A stretch of DNA of 64,000 nucleotides from Conus ventricosus (Eukaryota > Mollusca > Gastropoda > Neogastropoda > Conidae). This document shows positions 45,986-58,864 of this stretch, in pieces. The notes under the pieces are model-generated. The model was not told the DNA's origin. It saw only the letters and a program-made list of their open reading frames with translations, and ran no database searches. Within the stretch, counting starts at the first letter, position 1, and each line of letters begins with the position of its first letter. The position numbers and the translations under genes are program-made. Location: the NCBI GenBank assembly GCA_018398815.1, contig CM031626.1, forward strand, positions 30,867,197 through 30,931,196, read 5' to 3'.

Positions 45986-46959
45986 TGTTTCGGGAAAAAA
46001 GATTTTCCTGATTTTTTGGCATTTTAAATGTCTCCCCGACTGCAATCCGAATTAATAAGTAGTTGGTTTTGGATTTTTTTCCAAAAATTCCCATATGTAT
46101 TGGCATTGGGGGGCCGGGGGTGGGGGTTGCAAACTTTGGAATGTGTGCAAATACTTCATTTGATGTGTTACAATTTTGTTTTTTTGGTATGTTTTTTTTT
46201 TGGTTTTTTTTCACGTCGGTCTATTGTGAAAAAGAAAAAAAGTTTTTAAACTTTCGAGTGGATTTCCTATTGGATATTTTGCTTGAGGGGAGCCCTTTTT
46301 ACTTTTCAAAATTTTTCTCAAATGAGTCATGAGGTTTTTCTCGTTTTGTGAGGAAATTGGGGCACATGTTTTAAAAAGAAAAAAAGGCAAGAAAACGTGG
46401 TTTTCCCCTTTGGTATATTAGCCCTTTTTTCCCAAAAAAAAACGCGAAAAAAAAACCTTTTTCTGTCGCTTTTGGGAAAAAGACTTTTAGTGTGGAAATC
46501 TGGGTCTGTGGGGGCAGGGATGCGAAAACTGGTTTTTTTATGGCTTTCGGGTTTCCCCTTTAATTCGGGGTGTGGGCAGGGGGGGGGGGTTAGTTTAGGC
46601 ACGGGGAACTGCCCTTGCGGTTGTAAATGGGTTATGACACGTGGGAACTGCTATTGCGGTTTTTCCCAAACTTTTTACACTGTACCAAGAAAACAACCCT
46701 TTAAAAAGAAGCTCCCTTTCCAGAATACGCTCACATCCCAAATGAAAAGGGTTGAAAAACAGGAGCGCATCAAAGGTGGGAACAAACAGGGAAAAAAAAA
46801 CCCCAAAAATCCCCGTCCAAAGAAAAATGACAGAGAAAGGGGGGGGCCCTTGGTATGTTGTACCAGGCTCTCCCGCCCAGGGAACGCAAACCAGACTGAA
46901 TGTCCACCACTCGAACCCAAAAAATCGACCCGAGGAACCCCTATCTGGTGACTTTGGCT

Positions 46960-47870
46960 CCCCAGCAGGGCGCTCCACAGCAGGCCGACCCAAACGGGGA
47001 CCGCACGGCCCCAGAGACAGGTGTCGCCCCATTTTTGGAATGACCCCCACCAAAAACGCTTTTTCCCCCACGCCCCCACAACAACACGTCGCCATCGACA
47101 ATAATTCGTCTGCTGCGTCGAAACCACCTTTTTGTCGCCGTCCAAAAACCCGGGGGTTTGAGATTGACTGCACAACACAGACTCCAATTGCAAAACTGGG
47201 GGCCAAACAACCCCCGAACTGGGCAGCAGAAGGAATAAAATGCTTTTTCAGTTGGGCGAATGGGCCCAGTCTGCGTTGACAAGGTTAAAACAATGATCGG
47301 GGTTTTGGAAAACCACGGGGGCAGCGCTTTAATGCCCCCCCACATCAAGGAACACAATTTTTTTGGGGGGGACCATCAGTCATGGGTGGGGTGGCCTGTA
47401 CCGGGGCAAAAGCTTGTAGGCCCTGTTTTTTTTTTAGCTGCAGCGAGGTGGGGAGGGGGGGGGGGGAAGGGGCACGTTACATCAATCAGGGGCTGCACCC
47501 CTTGTCGTCCCTTTCTTCCAAAGAAACCAGGCTCACGAGTTTCAACATGACAATGCCCCGGCCACATGCGCACAAGCCACGCAAAAATTTCTAAAGACGG
47601 AATCAAATTCCCCAAAATGTTTTGGCCAGCTTCAGTCCAACTTAAATCCATGGAACAAGTCTGGGGAAAACATTTAAAACGCAAACATTTTAAAAAACAA
47701 CCCCCCCCCCGACCAGGAAAAAAAGCCCCTCGAAATCCAAAAAAAATTGTCCACAGTGGGAAAAGAATTTTCCCCCACTTTCCTGCAGCCCTTATGGTCC
47801 CCCATGCCGAACCGCTGCCCCATTTGGTTTATCAACAACACAGGGCTTCAAACCCAAAAATTACCCGCAT
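46960..47870 (+). pseudogene. Tc1-like transposase, corrupted
   Basis: GPHGPRDRC near 46998 matches the GR/HTH linker of Tc1 transposases. SVM-GGVACTGAK near 47378-47415 matches the SVMVWGG motif. HDNAPATCAQATQKFLK at about 47545-47595 contains the second catalytic Asp in its DNA(P/R) context. FLQPLWSPMPNRC and INNTG near 47780-47845 match the C-terminus of the family. Cut-and-paste transposition is the family role. Frames are broken by the low-quality sequence; terminal inverted repeats could not be delimited. Confidence 0.68.
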
Positions 47871-47939
47871 GCACCCATCCCATGTCCCCCTTCTGCGTCA
47901 ACCTCGGGCCTTTTTTAGGACCAATTTTGAAATCCCCAA

Positions 47940-48600
47940 AAAGAGTTTTATTTCGTCCCTGTCCCTTCTCTCTTCAGAACCCCCCTCTCCCCTCTCTTCC
48001 CCCCTCTCTCTGGTTTCCCCCCTTTCCCCCTCTCCCCCCCCCCCTCTTTTCTGTTTTCCCCTTTCCCCCCCTCTCTCTCCCCCCCCCCCCTTTCTTCCCC
48101 CTTTTCCCTTCCCCCTCCTTTCCCCCCCCCTCTGTCTCTTTCCCCCCTTCCCCCCTTCTCTCCCCCCCCCTCTTTTTCCTCTTTCTTTCCCCCCCCTCTC
48201 TCTCCCCCCCCCCTCTCTGTCTCTTTCCCCCCTCCCCCTCCCCCCCCTCCCCCCTTTTCTGTCTCTTTTTTTTCCCCCTTCCCCCCACCCCTCCCCCTCT
48301 CTCTGTCTCTTTTTTCCCCCCCTCTCTCTCCCCCTCTCCCCCTTTCTCTTCCCCTTTTTCCCCTCTTTTCCCCCCCTCTTCCCCTTTTCCCCCCCCTCCC
48401 TCCCCCCTCTCCTGTCTCTTTTCCCCCCTCTCTCTCTCCCCCTCCTCTTCCCCTTTCCCCCCTCCCCTTTTCCCCCCCCTCTCCCCGTCTCTTTTCCCCC
48501 CCCTTTTTTTCCCCCTTTCTCTTCTTCCCTCCCCCCCCTCTCTCTCCCCCCTCTCTGTCTCTCACCTGTCTCTCCTTTCTCTGTCCTCCTGTCTCTCACT
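47940..48600. repeat. CT-rich satellite-like tract
   Basis: CTCTCT, CTGTCTCT and C-run motifs, distorted by poor quality. It is probably an array based on CTCTCTGTCTCT. The long Arg/Gly- and Ser/Pro-rich frames are artefacts. Confidence 0.85.
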
Positions 48601-48640
48601 TTGGTCACGTTCGTCCTCTTTCTGTCACTTTCTCTCTCCG

Positions 48641-50174
48641 GATACACTCAGCGTGGAGTGTTTTTATCGACTATGGCATGCTTTGCACGTACGCAGACAC
48701 CAAACACGGAAATGTGACATTGGAACTGTCTGCCGTCCAGGTCAGCTATGGTCCGTTTCAAACTAGCCTTTTTGGGTCGCTTCGTTGGAGATCGTTTCGC
48801 GTTTCTTTTGACAAAGGCTGTATAACCATGATTTGCATTTGGAATAATCAGTATCATTATATGTTCTTCGTGTTTGTGTAACTTGTGATTTGTGATGGAG
48901 TATGAATTTGTATTTTTTAAAAAGAAAAAAATCTGTTTGCACTTTTTTAAACTAAGATTTTGAAATGTGATTTGGATCTTTAGATGTACATAAAGGTTAC
49001 TTCTATGTATTTGTTTAACTAGATATGTATGTGTATTTAAAAAGAAAATTCTTGGCGAAAGTTTTTTTTTCACCCCGGGATGGTGGTGTCATGTGATGTA
49101 GCTTCACAGGCGACATGTGACGTTCCGTCACGTACGCCCTTATTTGTTGTAAAGCATTTCCATAGGTAGGGAAAAGAAAAGGTAAAAGAAAGGATAATTT
49201 ACGTGGCCTGGCCAGTGTGATCGTGTCCGCTGTGGATATACACGTAGGGTGATTATTGGTTGAATGACAGACGTTGTCCATTGTCAAGTAACCAAGGGCT
49301 GGTAATGTGTAGAGTTAGACGAATACTCACTGAATATGTACTCATGAAGAGCGCAGAAGGAAAAATAAAGTACAGGAAGGAGATGGCTTGGGGACACTGA
49401 CCAGACAGGTTGTTTGGAACTGCAGAACGAGATTCACCTGTAATCTACCATTACCAGGTGAGGTATAGACAGATGGGGAGAGAAAGAGATAGAGAGTTAA
49501 GAAAAGGAAAAAAAAAGGGAGAGAATTTATCATTATTCAGATTTTGAAATAGATTACTTGCACGGACTTCATTCGTGTTTCAGCCTTCCTGGTGCTGTGA
49601 CAGCACCAGTAATGGTACAAGCGACTGTGACAGTCGTACAAGTATTTGGGCTACAGTGCTGTGGCAGCACCTAATTGTGAAGAGGACAACGATGCAGCAG
49701 TCGTGAGAGAATCAAGAATTTGTCATGTTGACCCAGAATGAATGTTGATTGTCCCGCTGGATCAGAACTCAGATGATATTCCTATATTTTAAGCCATCTT
49801 TTTTTAATTCTTCTTTGGAAAATGTATACACTGTTTCTCCAGTGAGGAGGAGAAACCGTTAAAAGATGTATTTGTGAGCTATTATGTATAATGAGATGAA
49901 ATTTGGTCCCAGCTAGTGGATCTGTGGAATTATTGTACCTCCACTGGAGAGGAGGAATGAAGATAATCGTTGTAAAACAAATATGTTGTTTATGTTGGAA
50001 AAGTCGATTTTCACATATGTGTTAAAGATTTTTCTACATTTGTGAAGCTATGGTTTCTGACTATTATTTCTATCTTTCGCCTTTGATAACTTTACGAAGA
50101 CAATGTACACCCCTTGACATAAGGGCTAGTTAGGCCAATGTCAATAAGAAGTGCCAGTGTCAGCGTCTCTCTCT
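48641..50174. other. No recognisable gene; possible LTR or UTR of a retroelement
   Basis: AT-rich sequence of good quality with short frames only. It holds three evenly spaced short palindromes (49589-49670). A Gypsy LTR would be expected on this side of the element, but no matching upstream copy is present to confirm one. Confidence 0.5.
49589..49670. promoter_or_regulatory. Three spaced palindromes sharing a CTGTGACAG core
   Basis: Stem-loops at 49589-49609 (9 bp stem, loop TGA), 49622-49636 (6 bp, TGA) and 49656-49670 (6 bp, TGG). Their centres are about 30-34 bases apart. Each core is CTGTGACAG or CTGTGGCAG. Spacing and shared core suggest repeated protein-binding sites or RNA hairpins; no function is shown. 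Confidence 0.5.
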
Positions 50175-50670
<496 letters not shown>

Positions 50671-50673
<3 letters not shown>

Positions 50674-51224
50674 AAGACAATATCACAGTGGGCTAGATCG
50701 ACATATTACCTGTAGGAGTCGGACAGGTCTCAAAGACAGTTCCTCGCTCTACTTGTAAATCTGATGCAATGCCACACTGAAATTGTAGTTATAACCCACA
50801 ATTATACCGATGCATTCGCATTCATCCTCCCTCCTCCCTTCTCTCTTACATCCATTTATGAATAGCGCAATGTATTATTAATTTAGTTTTTTAAAAACAC
50901 ACAGACAAACAAAAACTCACACAACTGACAAGAAAGGTTCAAATGCCTTAACATCAAATTATCAAAACAAAACAAACAAAAACTTCCAATGAGATGATTT
51001 TTAACTAAACGTGCTAAAGTCATTGCCCAGCCAGTCATTATAGTTGGCTGCAACACACTTGGAAGCGTAAGCGGCATACTTTGATGTGTGATCTTTTCAT
51101 GGAGTGATTGAAAAAAAATTATTGTGCTCGTGCATTCAAGCAAGAAATGAGTTACGTAAAGTTGAAGACCACAAACACAGACAGGGGAAGGCTTTAGAAA
51201 AATCTTCCCAACCATTCATTAACC
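50671..51224. other. No recognisable gene
   Basis: Unique-looking AT-rich sequence between the microsatellite and the LINE 3' end. Short frames only. Confidence 0.6.
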
Positions 51225-51439
51225 TGGGGTTAGTAAGGTAAGGTAATGTTGCTTATTGCCCCTCTGACTGCAAAGGGCCATATCGGGGCTGTCATCACGT
51301 TAAAATCAACTCGCAAGTCATTCATTCACACAATTCTTTAGAATACATCTTCTAAAAACCCATCCGAAATTTTGTTAAAATCTCTCCACTGTAACATTTC
51401 AGATCTGATGAAAAATGTTAATCTCTTTCAAGAATTCAA

Positions 51440-54074
51440 AGATCGCGTCAGGTGCAACATCTCTGAACAAGGTTTTCATGGAATCTGCTGTAAAATGTTT
51501 GTGTCTCACATCGTGCAAGTCCCAACACTAAAAGAATATGTTTCATTGTGAGTGGCACATGACATGGAATGCACCATGGAGCTTCTTCACTCTTTAAAGG
51601 GTATGAATGAGTAAAATATGAATGACCGGTGTGCAGCCGGCATAGAACCGTTTCTTCCTTGCGACCACCAGACGTAGATGAGAGGAACTCCTTTAGGTTT
51701 GGGCGGATCTGAAAGAGTTTGTTATCCGTCTGTGTAATCCAGTCCTCATGCCAGAGGTCTCTGACATAATTATTAACCTTTGGTTTCAGATCTGAGCAGG
51801 CATGTTAGACAATTTTACCTGCTGTGGCATTCTTGGCCATGTGATCAGCCACTTCATTCCCTCCGATGCCAACATGACCAGGAACCCAAGCCAGAAAGAT
51901 GTTGTGACCCTCCACTTTCAACCTGGTAAAAAGTTTTTAAAAAGTGGAGAAGTTCAGGATGATGGAGGTTGCAGCCAGCTCTGGCCTCCAAAGCTGACAG
52001 CGAATCCGACAAACCAGAAAGTCCTTCTTCGTAGATTTTGAAATCATCTTCAATGCCAGAACCAGAGCTGTAAGTTCAGCATAGTAAACAGAAGCATATG
52101 AAGGAATATGTTCAAACAATATTTGAGAAGGAGCACCAGGGCAATAGGATGCACAGGCCACTCCAACTTCAGACTTGGAACCGTCAGTGAAAATATTTTG
52201 ACAGGATGGGAATTTCGAACAGAGATTGTCAAGCAATGCCTTGTATGCTGGAGACCTGGTAGATTCTTTGCGAAAGGCTGGAAGGTCAAAACGAATCTCT
52301 GGTGTGGAAAAGGTCCACAGAGGATATCTGGAAACTTGGAGAAATCAGACACAACTCTTAGGTCTAGACGTCAATCCGAGCATGAGGCTGCATACGAAGA
52401 CCAATAAAGTTGGGGTTGTTTTCGAATTTACTTTGAAACTGAGGGTCAAAGACACAGTCATAGGCAGGGTTTTCTGGTTCAAAGAACAGTCTGATATAGT
52501 AATTCAAGGATAGTTTCAGCCTGCAGTTGGACAGTGAGGGTTCACCTGCCTCTGCATACAGGCTGTACACAGGGGTGGTGCGGAATGCTCCAAGACAGAG
52601 ATGAAGCCCTTGATGGTGGATAGGATCCAAGAGTTTTAGGTAAGACGATCTTGCAGAGCCATACACTGCACAACCAGAGTTCAGTCTGGAATGGACCAAA
52701 GCTCTGTGATGTGCAACAAGGTTTTCCTCATCAGCGCCCCAGTCAGTGTGTGCTGCGACCCGCAGAATGTTCAGAGCTTTCTGGGAAGACGTTTTTAGGT
52801 TTTTAATGTGACAGAGAAAGTCGAGTTTTTGGTCAAAGTTAACTCCTAGGAATTTGGCCTCTTTGACAGCTGGAATGGAAGATTTCACTATTTGGATTTC
52901 AGGATCTGCAAAAGAACTGACGAAAATTATGGAAGTGAATGCACTTTGTCTTAGTAGCAGAAAAAGTGAAGCCGTGTTCTGCCCGCTGATGAATTTTATC
53001 CACACACAGCTGGAGCCTGCGCTGGACATCCACAAACAGTGCAATGAACAGTCGGAAGCCTGTTGAACTGACTTGACAATGTTGTTGATCTTGATGCTAA
53101 AGAGGGCAGGAGACAGTATGCTACCTTGTGGAACACCCAGCCCTGCTCGTGAACATCAGAGAGAGTGATGCCAACCCGGACCTAAAACTGTCGTTCTGCC
53201 AAAAAAAAAATCATAAAAAGTGGAAGATGACCCGAAAAGCAAGATCATGGAGATCATGAAGTATCCCAGATTTCCAGGTGGTATCGTAGGCCTTCTCTAT
53301 GTCAAAGAAAATAGCCACTGCGTGTTGTGTGTTTAGAAAGGCGTTCCAAAGCGTAGATTCCGGATGGATCAAATGGTCAACTCTTGTTCGATGTTTGCAG
53401 AAACCACACTGTACTTTCGCCAGAAGGCCGTCGGTTTCGAGTTTCCACATGAGTCTAGCGTTGACAATTTTTTTCCCATCAGTTTGCAGACAGAGCTGGT
53501 CAAGCTATCAGATGGTAATTTGATTGGTTCGAAAGACCTTTTCCAGGTTTGGGAAAAGGTATGATGAAGCTTTTCGCCAAGAAGGTGGAAAGAATCCAGT
53601 AGTCCGTACATGGTTGTATACGTGACGCAGGATGTTCAGACCTTTTTGCAGAAGATATTTCAAAAGTTTAAAATGGATTTCGTCTATACCAGGGGCCGAA
53701 CATACATATCGTGGGTGCCGGGGAAGTGACCTCCGTACCTCGTTGTAAGCTCGAAGGGCCGTTACTTGGGGATCCATATTTCGAGAGTAACCTTTAACCT
53801 CGTGTTTAGCAGTGGGTGAGGGGTGGGTAACGTACAACGAGGACAGGCATGAGTTCGCCGTGGGTTAGATCAAAACAAAGCCATTGGACACGTTCAATGA
53901 TCACGAACTTCACCAAAGTTAAGATTTCGTCGTCACAACATCTTCCAGCTGACAGACACTCTCCGAGAAACATTGAATTTGATTTGTACAGACTGAGACA
54001 CGGAACTCGGCCCCTGCTCTACAAGTGTGTCTGTAGCTCCCAAGTTCGTCTGCTATGAAGCTGGCTTAGCTCTT

Positions 54075-54161
<87 letters not shown>

Positions 54162-55870
54162 TGTGGTGTGAGTGTGGTTTGGCTAATCGTCTTAGCCTTT
54201 GTGTGTCACTGTTACTTTGTGTCAGTGTATGTATGTGTGTGTGCGTGTGAGCGTGACTTCATCATGTTTATGGCCTTTTAATAGTTTTATCAAACGTGTT
54301 TTAGTTCAGCTGCTTTTTTAGTCTTTGTGTGTGTCTGTGTCAGCGTGTTTGCGGGCATGCGCACAAGGTTGGGGGTTATTCTAGACATGTGCAGAAGGAG
54401 GGAATCTTTCTTTTTATCTGACCTTCACCCTTTGATTTCTGGACACTTCGTAGGTAGAAACCGAGACAAAACCCAGAGAATATAAATACGAAAGTAGATT
54501 GCGCTGAACCTACACGGTTTGTACCCAGGAGGTCACTCGTTGTAGAAGTAAGTTTACCGACGACATGTAACTACGGTCCCAGGAGAGGAATCGCTGTAAG
54601 AAAGTAAGGCGGATTTCAATTCGTTTAAAGTAAAAGAAAGATTGTAGTCTTCCATGTTGTCTGTTGCAGGGTGATTTTTCTTTGAGGGTTTGTTTTTTTA
54701 CAAAACAGGCTGATTTGTTAGAAGAAGAGGAATTCCTTTCAATGGTTTGAGAGATGCAACCGCTTTTTTCTCTGTTATTAAAGAGTCAGAAAACTTGAGA
54801 TGGTTCACAGTGGGGGCAGGTGTTCTTCTCTTTAATTTTCTTTATGATTTTCCTCATTTTCTTCGATGTTTTGGATGTGAGACTTGAGCAAAGCTGCTTC
54901 CATGATAAACGTTTACTGGTTTTATACATGTGTTTGGATTTTGCTCTCAGATTATGATGCGCTCGGATGTTGGGTATCGATGGTCTGTGGGAGACCCAAC
55001 GTTGAGCTCTTTTGTAAGTTTTGTTAATGTCCTTGCATTCAGAGTTGAGCAAAGGGAACTTTTGGCATTAGGGCTTCTTGGAAGATGTGGGGATGGCTGA
55101 CTTTGCGCAATTCAGTATGAAATCTGAAAGACTTTTTGCCAGATCTTCACTTTGCAGGACCTATCCTCTTCCAGATCCATAAGAAACTTAGTGGCAAAGA
55201 GGTCCCAATCGGCTTTGTTAAAATTGTGGCGTTCTGGTAAAGACTCACTCTCTGCATTTGTATACCGAAGCAACACAGGAAAGTGGTTGCTACCATGCGG
55301 GTCCTCATCAACCTCCCAAACAAAATCCAGAAACAAAGATGGGTCCCAGAGAGAAAGATCCAGACAGGGTGTGGTGCCATTAGCGGAGTGAAAGTAAGTT
55401 GGCGATTTCCCATTCAAGACACACCCCTTGGGATGATCTCTCACTTCCCCATAGAGGAGAGTGACCATTCAGATCGCCCAACAGCAGGAAGGGTCTAGGA
55501 AGCTGCTCCAAGAGCGAAATGCGGTCCCGTTTGGTGACACAGATATTTGGAGACAGATACAAGCTACAGATAGTAATTGTTTTGTGGAAGTAACCCGAGC
55601 TGCCACTGCTGAAGCGGAGTTTGCAGAGCAACTGGGCAGTACAGAACAGAGTTGTGAATGAATAAGTCTACCCCACCAGAAACGCCATCTTCAACAGTCT
55701 GTGCAGGTTGGTTTAGGAAGCTGTAGCCAGACAGTGAGAAAGTTTTGTCAGACTTTAGATGAGTTTCTTGCAGTTAAACTAGCATAGGCCTATCTCACAG
55801 CACAAGAGCTGCAGTTCTTCGTAATTGGAAGACACTCCCTTGACGTTCCATTGCAAGACTGTTTCATTGT
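51440..55870 (-). pseudogene. I-type LINE ORF2: endonuclease, RT, RNase H
   Basis: Endonuclease motif LLLGDLNGHSPLWGS is at about 55500-55456. RT motifs FFPPSWRKA (about 53600) and FFDIEKAYDTTW (about 53315-53280) carry the first catalytic Asp. The frame then stays open over 226 codons (53044-52364), with AKFLGVNFDQKLDFL and ALVHSRLNSGCAVYGSAR of the thumb. RNase H begins IFTDGSKSEVGVACASY near 52195 and continues AELTALVLALKMI; a late VPGH-like motif lies near 51880. The enzyme nicks target DNA and reverse-transcribes the LINE RNA in place. The ~0.9 kb insertion and several shifts make this copy defective. Confidence 0.78.
53690..54578. other. Insertion inside LINE ORF2 (inverted counterpart)
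   Basis: Same foreign segment and junctions as 31326-32232. It includes a (GT)n tract at about 54078-54153. No coding motif. Confidence 0.6.
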
Positions 55871-55881
55871 GGATGAGGACT

Positions 55882-57161
55882 CTAATCATCCATGTCTACG
55901 TCCTCTTCCTCTTCATCATACAGAGCTCCTAATGCATTCAGCAGTTTGAGCTCTGCTTCTTTTAGGCTGTCTGGCGAATTGGAAGTTTTTTTCTTTCCCG
56001 GAGGGGAGAACTCAATGATCTTGATGTCACTGGTGGAGGCTTTCCCCTGTACTCCACCAATGCCACTTTGTTGGAAGCCACTGTCGGGCCCTCCCTTTGT
56101 AGGTGGTCTCGGCTTAGGGCCGTCGCGGGTGAACCCCCTCCTGGGCAGCCCGGACAGCCACAGGCTTAGTGGATGCACTGGAGGTGCATCCTTTGGTGGG
56201 TTTAAGGCTCCCACCAACGGCCGTTTTGTCTTGCGATGTTTTCAAAGTTGAAGACATTTTAGCGGTTCAAGACCACATGGGTCTGTCTGAACACTGGCTT
56301 CCACCTGAGGTGCTCTAAGCGATGTTTTGACCACTGTTGAGAAAAGGAGCGTGGTTCCCTTCTGCTCCTGCATCAAGTTTTTTTTGTTTCGAAGAACGAA
56401 ATCTTTTTTTTCTGTTTTTATGCGCTGGATTTCGCTTTCTACTCGCCAAACTGGTAGTCGTTTGAAGAAGAAGGTGGTCACCATCACAGTTCACGTATTT
56501 CTCGGATTCACATCCACCATAATGAACTGCTTTGCTGCAGGTGGCACACACCTCCTCTCACGGGCATTTCTCCTTGACCAAATCGTTGACATCTGAAGCA
56601 CCTCAGTGGGGATGGCACATACAGGGCTACTTTTCTCTTAGGTACCCCACCTTTATGGACCCCTGGCAAAGGTGAGGAACAGAGTGTTGGTCAGGTTTCA
56701 CTCTGCACCTTTTCGGAAAGTTGCCCTCCTGACCTCTACCACTCCTTGATCAGCCAACGCAGCCTTCATTTCTCCCTGGATATCCCAAACAACTTTCGGC
56801 AATGGATGACGCCTTTTGAGGAGTTTAGACTTTTGTGAGGGGACACCTGGTTTGGGTAACTCACAAGACTTGCTGATTTCAATAAGTTTTCCGAAGGGCT
56901 TTTCAGTCAACCTGCGTGAGCAGGGAACCATCCCACAACCTCTTAACTGAATTTGGCTCTACAAGACCCTTTAGCCCCTTTGCAACAGCAACGGTACTCA
57001 ACTTGGTAATAGGTCGTTCGCTATCCGCCGACTGGATTATCACCAAGAGGGCCAAGCACCTATCATCTCCGGACTTCTGTGTCCGAGTCTGAGTCTGTGT
57101 TCCTCGAAGGCTCGGAACCCAGTTTTCTTCTCTTTCCTGTTTTAGTAGTTTTGGTTGCCAT
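55882..57161 (-). pseudogene. I-type LINE ORF1 (inverted copy)
   Basis: ATG 57161 (MATKTTKTGKRRKLG) to a stop at 55882 after DEEEEDVDMDD. Knuckle residues CATCSKAVHYGGC are near 56548-56510, followed by NCDGDH. The same order is seen at 28744-30030, with different one-base breaks, so the two copies correct each other in places. The expected role is LINE RNA binding. Confidence 0.75.
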
Positions 57162-57388
57162 GAAGGTTTTTAAATACTGGCAGAAATAAACGATCACCCC
57201 AGGAGAGCTGCCGTGCTGGGGAAGGGACAATGGATGGCCATAGTATGGCGTCCATGAGCCTGTACCATCCCGCATGAAAACCAGACAGTGCACCTTAGCG
57301 ACTGAATTGGGATCAGCCACTCAGCCCCTCGCCAGGTAACTGTAGCTTGGGCTGTGTTTCCCCGCTGGTTACGGCAGCGACTCGAGTA

Positions 57389-58330
57389 TCAGACAGAAAA
57401 AGAGTGTGAAAAAGAAGGCTTGAAGGGGAGCGAAGAGAGAAAAGATCCGTTAAGAAAGGCAAAGATAGAATAGGAAAAAGGTGGGTTAATATTTGTCTGG
57501 CCCTCACTCTTAACCTTTCTGACATAGGAGACCCTACCAGGGGCATCAACTCCTACCATGTAATGCTTAGGCCAGTCAGCAACTTGGCTATACAGTCCTA
57601 GAAACGTTAACAACAACTTAACATCTAGTCGAGTATTATAGCCCCCATCAACAAACCCAAAGAGATCACTGGACCGCACAAGCCCTGTGACCATGGCAAA
57701 GTTGCAACCCCTGGAGGGTTGGAGAATGAAGTTCTTCCCGGGAATTGGTCCAGGCCGATTAATGCTTTGTTTTCCAGGAATAGTCACATCACATCTGTGT
57801 TTGAGGCGAGCATCATTCAAATATTGTTCCTGTTGTTGTTGTTGTTTATTTTTTTTTGAAATTGCATTTGATAAAATGCTATTAGCTTCCGAGACAGAAA
57901 GATGTACATTAAAAACTCTGAAATCTAATTTCCCAGAAGCTGCCTCTTTAGCACATACATCAGCCATCTCGTTACCATACAGACTAGAATGGCCTGGAAC
58001 CCACAATAACGATACATCTGCACCTCGTGCAAAAAGCTGATGAAGTAAAAACAGAATGTCTTCTAAGATGTAAGGTCTGTATGATGATGATTGATGATGT
58101 AACGCCATCAGAGCTAGTCTGAATCTGAAAGAATAAGTAGTTTAGTGGGCAGAATACTCGTATAGTAAAAGAAAATTAAAGCCCTCGTGATAGCAAATAA
58201 CTCAGCTGTGAAAACTGAACACCCCTATGCCAGAAGAACTTGTTCTCTTTTTTCAAACTGGGGACAACAAAAGCGGCCCCAACTTCAGAGGAGTACGTGA
58301 CTGAGCCATCAGTGTAAACGCGAGTGTGAA
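57389..58330 (-). pseudogene. LINE RNase H remnant (inverted copy)
   Basis: A 239-codon open stretch (58108-57389) begins MALHHQSSSYRPYILED. It contains SLLWVPGHSSLYGNEMAD (about 58009-57956) followed by CAKEAASG, the last RNase H motif of a LINE. The remaining codons past about 57800 probably run into 3' UTR. The upstream TDGS part is near 58310. It corresponds to 27540-28200. Confidence 0.75.
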
Positions 58331-58659
58331 AGCAATATTTTGTGCTGATAAGCTACACAACACGAGAATAGAACCAGAGGATTATCAGTCTTATTCAAAT
58401 ATCTACATGCATAGATTATCTCATCTCTTTCAGTAAGCCAACGTGGATGCGGATGACGAGGAACCTTGGCAATTTGATCAAACAATTAGATCACAGTTCT
58501 GGATCAATGGACGTGTATAATGTAATAGAAAAGTATTGTTTTATTTCTAGTCTCTCTCAAAATATAGTGTCCTCATCAAGGTCAGAGACAACTGAGTTTG
58601 GAATGGATCTTACCGTCACCATAACCTTGCAGGCACATAGTCTTCTGTATCACACACAA

Positions 58660-58864
<205 letters not shown>

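Larger units (their letters stand above)
42019..46000 (+). mobile_element. Gmr1-like Ty3/Gypsy element (integrase upstream of RT)
   Basis: Order seen on the plus strand: gag zinc knuckle (42270-42311), protease (DTGST at 42453), linker, integrase (about 42990-43700), a chromo/GPY-like tail (about 43850-44130), then reverse transcriptase and RNase H (44360-45840). In standard Gypsy elements RT and RNase H come before integrase. The copia-like order seen here is the hallmark of Gmr1-type elements. The RT/RNase H half lies in low-quality sequence. No LTR was delimited; the left side abuts the inverted repeat at 42018. Confidence 0.72.
44345..48640. other. Low-quality block with homopolymer-type corruption
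   Basis: From about 44345 the sequence fills with short homopolymers (tttt, gggg, aaaa, cccc) and known proteins become barely readable; it clears again near 48640. The signature is the same as at 12878-18290. Gene content can be inferred (Gypsy RT/RNase H, Tc1 transposase, CT-rich satellite) but frames and exact ends cannot be trusted. Confidence 0.8.
51225..57161 (-). mobile_element. Near full-length I/Jockey-type LINE (inverted copy)
   Basis: Read on the minus strand: ORF1 (57161-55882), ORF2 with endonuclease, RT and RNase H (about 55870-51440), and a 3' UTR ending near 51230 with repeated TTACC. This is the reverse complement of the element at 28744-33073 but includes the RNase H and 3' end that are missing there. 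It carries the same internal insertion (53690-54578). An RNase H domain after RT places it in the I group of LINEs. It is frame-broken throughout. Confidence 0.8.

Noticed and set aside
47566..48766. Open frames of 200-380 codons, Ser/Pro-rich or Gly/Arg-rich
   Set aside because: They come from the CT-rich tract, which is open in several frames on both strands. Only the transposase part before 47870 has motif support.
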